From IMG/VR virus record IMGVR_UViG_3300042467_002158, positions 1-64,000 of that record: 64,000 nucleotides of DNA; one strand, given 5' to 3'. Each line of letters starts with the position of its first letter. Within the stretch, counting starts at the first letter, position 1. Made by a program: the position numbers and the translations under genes. Source of the DNA: a virus. The notes under the pieces were generated by a model that saw only the letters and a program-made list of their open reading frames with translations, did not search any database and was not told the DNA's origin. Shown piece after piece: positions 58,413-63,705 of the stretch.

Positions 58413-58443
58413 TTGTCAAAGTGAAATCTTTGTATTATATTTG
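58413..58443 (+). promoter_or_regulatory. Host-type promoter for tmRNA (TTG-N20-TATATTTG)
   Basis: TTG at 58413-58415 and TATATTTG at 58436-58443 are 20 nt apart. The expected start near 58450 leaves about 30 nt before the mature tmRNA 5' end, which would be removed by RNase P. Confidence 0.78.
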
Positions 58444-58480
58444 TTCTATAGTTCTTTGAAAATAGTCATTAAAGATATAT

Positions 58481-58898
58481 GGGCCTATATCGGATTTGAC
58501 GGGCGTTGGTTGGATAAAAGAAGCATGTAGGGACTAAGTTAATCTCTTTAAAAACTGACTTAGAAAACAACTGGCAATGTGCTAAACAAAATGGAAACTC
58601 TTGGTTTACTAAGAGGTTCTGAAGTTACTGTAGCTTAATAAGATACGGAAACGGAGGGTCGGTCAGACAGATACCTAGTAACAGAAGTCGTAGATGAGTT
58701 GGTTTTCACTCTAAAAGGAAACAACGGTCTCGTTCAGAGGGCTACCGTAACAAAAGTGAACTCGACACAGTTTTTGGTGACAATGTCAAAATAGGAACCA
58801 AATATTTTGGAAGGTATGAAAAACCTTAACCTAAACATGTAGTTGTCTTTTTGACAAAACGAGCCGGACGAGGGAGTCGGAGCCCTCTAGGTCCACCA
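58481..58898 (+). ncRNA. ssrA: tmRNA (one-piece)
   Basis: A 418-nt transfer-messenger RNA. The 5' end GGGCCTA pairs with TAGGTCC at 58888-58894 to form a 7-bp acceptor stem (one G-U), followed by discriminator A and encoded CCA at 58896-58898. The D-arm consensus is present as CGGATTTGACGGG (58491-58503). A T-arm stem GAGGG/CCCTC is present but its loop (AGTCGGAG) lacks the usual TTC. The tag frame runs from codons after TAG 58561-58563 to tandem stops TAA TAA at 58636-58641; if it resumes at GGC 58573 the tag has 21 residues, starting GNVLNKMETL and ending SEVTVA. tmRNA with SmpB rescues stalled ribosomes. No smpB gene is in the window. Confidence 0.9.
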
Positions 58899-58903
58899 AT
58901 TGA

Positions 58904-58930
58904 AACCTCATCTTCGGATGGGGTTTTTTT
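58904..58930 (+). terminator. tmRNA terminator with TTCG loop
   Basis: AACCTCATC pairs with GATGGGGTT (one T-G pair) around a TTCG tetraloop, followed by seven Ts, starting 6 nt after the CCA end. Confidence 0.9.
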
Positions 58931-58942
58931 ATACTTAAATTT

Positions 58943-58961
58943 TTGGGCATAAAAAAAGGGA
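58943..58961 (-). repeat. 19-bp terminator-tail repeat, copy 2
   Basis: Identical to 36553-36571. It forms the T-run and following ATGCCCAA of the giant RNA's terminator on the minus strand. Confidence 0.7.
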
Positions 58962-58972
58962 CGATTCGTCCC
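58951..58972 (-). terminator. Terminator of the giant RNA
   Basis: On the minus strand GGGAC pairs with GTCCC (potentially extended by GA/TC) and is followed by seven Ts. It lies at the far end of the gene-free region, 960 nt from the promoter. Confidence 0.8.
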
Positions 58973-59927
58973 TAATGTTTTTTACCGGTGGCTCCATTTT
59001 AAAAAAAAGAAACGCTGAGATTACACGTTTGTGTGAGAACCTTTAGAGTCATTATTGTTTCTACTCTTATCCACTTCCTTTTGAGAAGTATTTCTCAGTG
59101 ACGGTCTTTTAGGTATACCATTCCTTGAGGTTTGAATTACTCTCATCCTAATCTACTCTTCTCGAGGATGCCTCCCCAACTCGTCCTTGCGGGACTAAAG
59201 GTTTTTCGGATAATTACACATCGACTTGGGATCTCTGTGTGCAATGAACGGCTCATTACTATGTAGTCACCTTTCATCCAAACCTGACGGACACTTTTCC
59301 TTAATTTATTCTTAATGGTTATTAATAATAATAAGTTTTGTGTCGTGGATTATCGAAGTAGTGGTCCGCCAACCGAGCCAACCCATCTTTTGAACGAGTC
59401 GATACTCAACTACTCCGTGAAATGTCCCCATCTCCATATTTCAAGACTACTTCGAAACTAACTCCTTGGTAGAAGTAAATTAAGGTTAGTAACGACACCA
59501 CTCGTACACTAACATACCTTTCGGCTTTAAGTATCCTTTTATATTGGAACACGCAATAATGAAATTGGATAATATCATGTTTTGCAAATATTCCTACGAG
59601 TTATTCCTATTGGTGTTCCCACCTCAATTTGACGACCCACATCGCCAAATCACCTAACCACTTTCCCTACAGCGTTGCCCTCGGTACTAAAGGTTAAACG
59701 GTATCCCGCTTGTGTACTCGAGCTCCCGAAGAAGCCGCAAATCATCTAACACAAATGACTCACTTTATCCTACTTTCGTAGATTATTTATGGACTATACA
59801 CGGCCCAATATCTTTATCAGTTAAAAGATGAAAATTTCATTCCAATTACTTGTCAAATAATCTGACAAAACTTTTACCTGAATGGATAATCTATTTTTTC
59901 AAAGAACGTATCGGACTTTTCCGATTT
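58973..59927 (-). ncRNA. Giant structured noncoding RNA of unknown class
   Basis: A gene-free stretch of about 955 nt (about 975 with its terminator) has a perfect Bacteroidota promoter at one end and a terminator at the other, both on the minus strand. It has visibly more G and C than neighbouring DNA and no reading frame of note. Many local hairpins are visible: 59910-59925 (ATCGGA/TCCGAT) at the 5' end, 59770-59781 (CTAC-GAAA-GTAG on the RNA strand), a GCC-GAAA-GGT hairpin at 59516-59526, 59396-59407, 59243-59257, 59216-59240 (ACACA/TGTGT) and 59082-59097 (TGAGAA/TTCTCA). A longer-range 10-bp pairing joins 59353-59362 and 59446-59455. Size, phage setting and neighbour tmRNA recall the large phage-associated RNAs GOLLD and ROOL, but I cannot match conserved sequences from memory. 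Confidence 0.75.
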
Positions 59928-59933
59928 GTTTTA

Positions 59934-59964
59934 CAAAGTTAAGACATTTATTTTAATCTGTCAA
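59934..59964 (-). promoter_or_regulatory. Host-type promoter of the giant RNA (TTG-N20-TAACTTTG)
   Basis: On the minus strand TTGACA begins at 59964 and TAACTTTG occupies 59941-59934, separated from TTG by 20 nt. Both boxes are full matches to the Bacteroidota consensus, the best promoter in the window. Confidence 0.82.
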
Positions 59965-59992
59965 GCACTTTGTGATTTTTTTTTTATTTTTT

Positions 59993-60139
59993 TTATTCCG
60001 CAATTTCTACGGTTTCAAAATATAATTTACTACCACATTGGACCGCTCTTATTTTAGCGAAAGTCTCATTTGATGTCCATACTTGAACTCCGTTGTTATA
60101 GTAGTAATAAATTTCAACTAATTTTGGTTCTTCACTCAT
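59993..60139 (-). CDS. Small hypothetical protein, 48 aa
   Basis: Reads MSEEPKLVEIYYYYNNGVQV, continues with WTSNETFAKIRAVQCGSKLY and ends ETVEIAE. It is a small beta-rich protein with a run of four tyrosines and one cysteine. No family recognised. A TATTTAT motif lies 30 nt upstream, and it lies just beyond the promoter of the giant RNA, which reads away in the same direction, so its stop is close to the -33 box of that promoter. Confidence 0.6.
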   Translation of the reverse strand: MSEEPKLVEIYYYYNNGVQVWTSNETFAKIRAVQCGSKLYFETVEIAE

Positions 60140-60169
60140 AATCTTTTTTATTTATAGTGAAATGATAAT

Positions 60170-60176
60170 ATAAATA
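60170..60176 (-). promoter_or_regulatory. TATTTAT motif before the 48-aa gene
   Basis: The minus strand reads GAAATATTTATATTATC, 30 nt before the start at 60139. Confidence 0.4.
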
Positions 60177-60195
60177 TTTCGTTGTGTCAACAAAG

Positions 60196-60930
60196 TTAAA
60201 GAATTTTTTTAAAAATATCGTGAATTCTATTTAATTCTTCATTCAAATTTTCATTTTCTTCAATCGACTCTTTCATCTCACCTACAATACCAAGAAAATT
60301 TAAAAAATCACCAATAGGTCCCAAAGCTGATGAAGATTGGTTAGATTTGGTTTTTTTGTCAGTTGTGGTTTCCTTTTCAATTGATCCTTCTTCTTCTTCG
60401 TCATCAATGGAAGTATCGGTTGATGATATTTCCATTTTACCCTTACAAAAACTATCACATCTTGATGATCTATTTGGTCCTGGTCCGCAGTAAGTAAAAT
60501 GCCATGGTTCCGATGTAACCTCACCCCAACACCAACCATACTTATATCCATTGTCTTTGATCCACTGTTGAGCCTTTCTTGACGACAAGTCTAATGCTCT
60601 ACCCCAACCATGATTTGACGTTCCAGGAGCCGCCACAGCAACATTAGAAGTCCCAATTTTAATTCTCTTTCCTGTTTCTTCATAAGTGTCAAAATTGAAA
60701 ATATTACATTGGATTTTTAATGGACGATAAGAATCTGAGATTTTTAAATCTTTTTGAACGTCTTCGGGCATGTCTTCATACATTATCTCGAGTGCGTCTG
60801 CAGCCTCAGAAGCCAATTCATATTTGCTTGAACCAACCTCACCTTTTTTTAAATTTTGAAGACACCCATTATCGGTGGATCCAAATTTTGAACATGGGTT
60901 TGAACTACTGCATTCTGATCTTGAAACCAT
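60196..60930 (-). CDS. M15 (VanY-like) peptidoglycan peptidase, likely endolysin
   Basis: A 244-residue protein. Residues 63-150 form a zinc DD-carboxypeptidase domain: ISDSYRPLKIQ, SNHGWGRALDLS (H107, D114) and EVTSEPWHFTYCGPG (E141, H144). This domain cuts peptide cross-links in the cell wall and is common in phage endolysins. Four cysteines in the first 25 residues (SECSSSNPCSKFGSTDNGC) may form disulfides. The C-terminal 90 residues are acidic, then hydrophobic and helical (LGPIGDFLNFLGIVGEMKES), possibly for membrane or virion contact. No signal peptide; a holin would be needed for export. Confidence 0.8.
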   Translation of the reverse strand: MVSRSECSSSNPCSKFGSTDNGCLQNLKKGEVGSSKYELASEAADALEIMYEDMPEDVQKDLKISDSYRPLKIQCNIFNFDTYEETGKRIKIGTSNVAVAAPGTSNHGWGRALDLSSRKAQQWIKDNGYKYGWCWGEVTSEPWHFTYCGPGPNRSSRCDSFCKGKMEISSTDTSIDDEEEEGSIEKETTTDKKTKSNQSSSALGPIGDFLNFLGIVGEMKESIEENENLNEELNRIHDIFKKIL

Positions 60931-60946
60931 TATAGAAAATATATTT

Positions 60947-61435
60947 CTATATAAATACTTCAGTATTTAAAAACCATTCAGGAACCTCTCTATTTTTCCA
61001 TTTACAAAAATCACGTTTGGCACCACGATAGTAATTTCGGTAGGACTCAATAACATCACCTGTTTTATATTCGTCAGGCATTGCCTTTGGTGGTGTGGTG
61101 AAGTTTTTATCAACGATGTTTGGCTTATTAATTAAACACCACTCAATAACATCTTGAGATTTGTGTCTCTTACCATAACGATAAGTATATTCTTTACATA
61201 ACTCTAAACCAAGATCACATAGATATAAGTAATTAGACAAACTCTCACGAGCCCAAATAGCACAAGGATGATTTTTGTGTGATAACTTGTAGGGAACTTG
61301 GGGGGTGACTTGGGGGGTAGTGTGGTGAACGCCACATAAAAGTTGCGCGGTTTCCAATATCATTTTAACTACGTGTTTATCACAATGATATTTCGCACAT
61401 TTGTTGGTGTCAAAATCTAAAAAGAAAATATTCAT
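60947..61435 (-). CDS. Conserved phage protein, 162 aa
   Basis: The start MNIFFLDFDTNKCAKYHCDK followed by HVVKMILETAQLLCGVHH is a pattern I have often seen in phage genomes, annotated only as a conserved hypothetical. Further parts are NHPCAIWARESLSNYLYLCD and YRNYYRGAKRDFCKWKNREV, a Lys/Arg-rich aromatic end. Several His, Cys and Asp residues are conserved-looking and could form an enzyme site, but none is established. It has a near-leaderless host-type promoter, suggesting early expression. Confidence 0.65.
   Translation of the reverse strand: MNIFFLDFDTNKCAKYHCDKHVVKMILETAQLLCGVHHTTPQVTPQVPYKLSHKNHPCAIWARESLSNYLYLCDLGLELCKEYTYRYGKRHKSQDVIEWCLINKPNIVDKNFTTPPKAMPDEYKTGDVIESYRNYYRGAKRDFCKWKNREVPEWFLNTEVFI
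60951..60957 (-). promoter_or_regulatory. TATTTAT motif before the endolysin gene
   Basis: The minus strand reads GAAGTATTTATATAGAAAT, 20 nt before the start at 60930; it overlaps the last codons of the upstream gene and is nearly identical to the copy at 6960. Confidence 0.5.
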
Positions 61436-61439
61436 ATCA

Positions 61440-61470
61440 CAAAGATATGAAAAAATCTTTACTGATTCAA
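61440..61470 (-). promoter_or_regulatory. Host-type promoter TTG-N20-TATCTTTG, near-leaderless
   Basis: On the minus strand TTG is at 61470-61468 and TATCTTTG at 61447-61440, 20 nt apart. Only 4 nt (TGAT) separate the -7 box from the ATG at 61435. Confidence 0.7.
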
Positions 61471-62061
61471 ATAACTCATTAAAACACCACCGATTGATGA
61501 TGCATGAACTTGAAGATGGATAATTTCTTCAGAAGTTAGACTTTTTTTATCTCTTGTGTAATCAACCGATAAAATCCCAATGAATCTATCCTCAATTGTT
61601 TTAATTGCAAATAAATAAGAAGACTTACATCCTGTTTCTTCGGCAACATACTTCAATCCAAAAGTTGGAATCTTTTCGTCCGTATAGTCGGGTATTTCAA
61701 TTGAATCATTATTTAATAATTCATTTATTGATTTAGAAAATAAATTAACAGGAATGTTTTTAAAATTAGTCTGAACTGATTGACCATATTGTCCAACTGT
61801 TTCATACATAATCGAAAACTTCGCCATAGATTTTCCAGTTGGATAAAAATTACCTCCATTGTGAAATTGTGAAACCCAAACTCTATCAGCATCAAATTCT
61901 TCTTTGATGTGCTCAATTTTGGAATTTATCAACTCACTAACCCTTAATGTATCCATTACCATATCAGGTTTTTTCTTCTTTTTATCCAAAAGATGTTTGA
62001 TGTAAATTAGTAAAATTGGTCCTAAAACCCCTGTGATGAATGCGATTACAATTTCAGACAT
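61459..62061 (-). CDS. Membrane-anchored GAF-like protein
   Basis: A 200-residue protein. Residues 3-24 (EIVIAFITGVLGPILLIYI) form a transmembrane helix followed by a basic stop (KHLLDKKKKK). Residues 40-198 resemble a GAF sensor domain: ADRVWVSQFHNGGNFYPTGK, FSIMYETVG, TGCKSSYLFAIKTIEDRFIG and ILSVDYTRDKKSL. GAF domains bind small ligands such as nucleotides. In a phage, an inner-membrane sensor could link cell state to lysis timing or exclusion; this is speculation. It is near the endolysin and small membrane proteins and has a TATTTAT motif. Confidence 0.65.
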   Translation of the reverse strand: MSEIVIAFITGVLGPILLIYIKHLLDKKKKKPDMVMDTLRVSELINSKIEHIKEEFDADRVWVSQFHNGGNFYPTGKSMAKFSIMYETVGQYGQSVQTNFKNIPVNLFSKSINELLNNDSIEIPDYTDEKIPTFGLKYVAEETGCKSSYLFAIKTIEDRFIGILSVDYTRDKKSLTSEEIIHLQVHASSIGGVLMSYLNQ

Positions 62062-62082
62062 ATATGAATTTTTTTATATATA

Positions 62083-62089
62083 ATAAATA
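62083..62089 (-). promoter_or_regulatory. TATTTAT motif before the GAF protein gene
   Basis: The minus strand reads GGGATATTTATTATATATA, 21 nt before the start at 62061. It overlaps the right arm of the adjacent hairpin. Confidence 0.45.
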
Positions 62090-62115
62090 TCCCCCAACAT
62101 AAAGAAGGGGGATAT
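62087..62115. terminator. Hairpin, possible terminator
   Basis: ATATCCCCC pairs perfectly with GGGGGATAT (9 bp, 11-nt loop). T runs on the minus side are interrupted (TTATTATAT), so termination after the 57-residue gene may be partial. Confidence 0.5.
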
Positions 62116-62128
62116 ATTTTTGTTAAGA

Positions 62129-62302
62129 TTAAGCTTGTTTTTTAACAATGATGGACCAAATTGTTCCTGTTAAAGTGATTACACCACCAACGATTTCAGT
62201 AACAGTTGTTTCGTCAACGAGACCTTTCATTACCAAAATACCACCAATAAACGTAAGCCCGTGTCTTGTAATTCCTAAAATTTGTTCTTTTGTTAATTTC
62301 AT
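62129..62302 (-). CDS. Small two-helix membrane protein, holin candidate
   Basis: A 57-residue protein: MKLTKEQILGITRHGLTFIG, then GILVMKGLVDETTVTEIVGG and VITLTGTIWSIIVKKQA. It has two hydrophobic helices (about 10-26 and 36-51) separated by a short acidic loop, with Lys residues at the end, like small holins. It is close to the M15 endolysin and another two small membrane proteins. No family assigned; holin activity is inferred from topology and place. Confidence 0.6.
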   Translation of the reverse strand: MKLTKEQILGITRHGLTFIGGILVMKGLVDETTVTEIVGGVITLTGTIWSIIVKKQA

Positions 62303-62336
62303 TTTTGTTCGAGTTTTAAATAGAATTATTTATTCT

Positions 62337-62343
62337 ATAAATA
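62337..62343 (-). promoter_or_regulatory. TATTTAT motif before the 57-aa gene
   Basis: The minus strand reads CAAGTATTTATAGAATAAAT, 34 nt before the start at 62302. Confidence 0.4.
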
Positions 62344-62387
62344 CTTGTCCGTTTACAAAACAAACAAAAAAAGTAAAGATTAGTTCC

Positions 62388-62477
62388 TTATTCTTTTTGT
62401 CCTTTAAGTGACATGATTACCAAAATCAACACCAGAGTAACTGGAACCGAAATTGCAACTAAAATTGATGGGTTCAT
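62388..62477 (-). CDS. Tiny single-helix membrane protein, 29 aa
   Basis: Reads MNPSILVAISVPVTLVLILV then IMSLKGQKE: one transmembrane helix with a positively charged end. It lies between the holin candidate and another small membrane protein gene. It may be a spanin-like or regulatory lysis peptide, or chance; short length limits confidence. Confidence 0.4.
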   Translation of the reverse strand: MNPSILVAISVPVTLVLILVIMSLKGQKE

Positions 62478-62533
62478 TTTTTTTATTTTAAAACGTTTTT
62501 TTTTACTAAAAGTAATGCTAAATTAGCATTTAC

Positions 62534-62734
62534 CTACTTTGATCTATTTTTTCGAAACTTTAAGGTTTCTTTCCATTTATCAACTGCGGGATACAGAATA
62601 AAAAACCCTAAAAGACCACAAAAGAGACTAACGATGCTAAATGGTTCTTTCATATAAAAAGTTACCAAAAAACAACCAATCATAACAAAAATGGTGGACA
62701 CAACACCTTTTAAAAAATTAATTATAATACTCAT
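62534..62734 (-). CDS. Small membrane protein, 66 aa
   Basis: Two hydrophobic segments, MSIIINFLKGVVSTIFVMIG with CFLVTF, and FSIVSLFCGLLGFFILYPAV, are followed by a basic tail (DKWKETLKFRKNRSK). Topology suits a holin or antiholin. It follows the 80-residue gene by 10 nt and is probably cotranscribed with it. No family assigned. Confidence 0.6.
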   Translation of the reverse strand: MSIIINFLKGVVSTIFVMIGCFLVTFYMKEPFSIVSLFCGLLGFFILYPAVDKWKETLKFRKNRSK

Positions 62735-62744
62735 ATTTTTTTAA

Positions 62745-62987
62745 TTAGGCGGAAACTTTATGTTTTGACATTAACTCAGAAGCTTTGGCTACGGCCAAAT
62801 CTTTTGTTTGGAATCCTTTATCCACAACTTTTTTAGAGTGATACAAAACATATTCGGTTGATTTTACTTCACCTTTAGTCCATTTGTATTTTGAAGTTTT
62901 AGCGGGCTTTAAAGTGTCTTTTGCATAAATGTCGAAATACCCCACTTTACAGACGTAACGTCCTTTGTTTCCTGATTTTGTTGCCAT
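62745..62987 (-). CDS. Hypothetical basic protein, 80 aa
   Basis: Lys-rich small protein (YVCKVGYFDIYAKDTLKPAK, WTKGEVKSTEYVLYHSKKVV, then DLAVAKASELMSKHKVSA). The end resembles a short helix that could bind nucleic acid. No family recognised. A TATTTAT motif lies 33 nt before its start. Confidence 0.55.
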   Translation of the reverse strand: MATKSGNKGRYVCKVGYFDIYAKDTLKPAKTSKYKWTKGEVKSTEYVLYHSKKVVDKGFQTKDLAVAKASELMSKHKVSA

Positions 62988-63020
62988 AGTTTTTTTTAGA
63001 TTTTTAAGTTAAACAATAAT

Positions 63021-63027
63021 ATAAATA
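63021..63027 (-). promoter_or_regulatory. TATTTAT motif before the 80-aa gene
   Basis: The minus strand reads CACTATATTTATATTATTG, 33 nt before the start at 62987. Confidence 0.4.
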
Positions 63028-63060
63028 TAGTGATTTTATTTTAAATAACCAAATTTTTTA

Positions 63061-63339
63061 TTAAAAAGTTTCATCCCATTCTGAAATAACAAACGATAAT
63101 GAAATAAAATCATCTTTTTTATCATAATGAACTCTAAATCCTCCGGTTCCAATACTAATTTTTTGATTAATAGCATCTTCCATTAATCTTCTTGCAGTTT
63201 CCCTTATTTCAGGTTCAGTTGGGATTCCATCTTCAGCAGACGCCCATTTCCAGTCTAACGCAACCATAGTTCGATGAACTTTAGAAAAGTCAAACCAATC
63301 CATAATCTTGTCAATTGCTTTTTGTTGTTTCTTTTTCAT
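63061..63339 (-). CDS. Conserved phage protein, 92 aa
   Basis: A small mixed alpha/beta protein: KKQQKAIDKIMDWFDFSKVH, then MVALDWKWASAEDGIPTEPE and GTGGFRVHYDKKDDFISLSF. I recall very similar small proteins (with the TGGF...Y strand and a C-terminal WD) in many tailed phages, none with a function. Its ATG overlaps the stop of the preceding 90-residue gene (CATTA on plus), so both are translated from one message. Confidence 0.6.
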   Translation of the reverse strand: MKKKQQKAIDKIMDWFDFSKVHRTMVALDWKWASAEDGIPTEPEIRETARRLMEDAINQKISIGTGGFRVHYDKKDDFISLSFVISEWDETF

Positions 63340-63611
63340 TACTTTAATTCTTGAACTTGTTTCATAACATCGGTTACATCTTCTTCACTCAAGTAACCAA
63401 TTACGTCATTTGTCACAGGAGTATCATAAGTAAGTTTATCGTCAGAATCCAATACCGCAATCTCATAAAGACCATCACGACCACCATATGAATGAGAGTG
63501 TGATACAACAGATACACCATATCCATTATCAAAATGCATACGGGTTTTTTTACCGACCATAAACGGTGCATCATTGATTTGCTCGAATTCTAAATCTTGG
63601 AAAGTTTTCAT
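63339..63611 (-). CDS. Conserved phage protein, 90 aa
   Basis: Opens MKTFQDLEFEQINDAPFMVG, then MHFDNGYGVSVVSHSHSYGG and a LYEIAVLDSDDKLTYDTPVT strand pair before a C-terminal helix. The FDNGYGVSVV...SYGG...YE core is a pattern I know from small conserved proteins in diverse phages, function unknown. It is first of a two-gene unit with the 92-residue protein. Confidence 0.62.
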   Translation of the reverse strand: MKTFQDLEFEQINDAPFMVGKKTRMHFDNGYGVSVVSHSHSYGGRDGLYEIAVLDSDDKLTYDTPVTNDVIGYLSEEDVTDVMKQVQELK

Positions 63612-63705
63612 AGTTTTTAATTTTAATAATTTACGCCATTAAAACGGCGGTTAACAGTTAGCAAGTGCAATTGAAACTGCACCTGCTTTTGTGTTATACA
63701 CAATA

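Noticed and set aside
58973-59927. Ribosomal RNA or RNase P RNA in the gene-free region
   Set aside because: None of the universally conserved rRNA or RNase P motifs I know could be found on either strand; the region was kept as an unassigned RNA.
58398-59992. tRNA gene cluster next to the tmRNA
   Set aside because: Apart from the tmRNA no complete cloverleaf with acceptor, GTTC and CCA-like end was seen by eye; a tRNA scan would be needed to exclude one.
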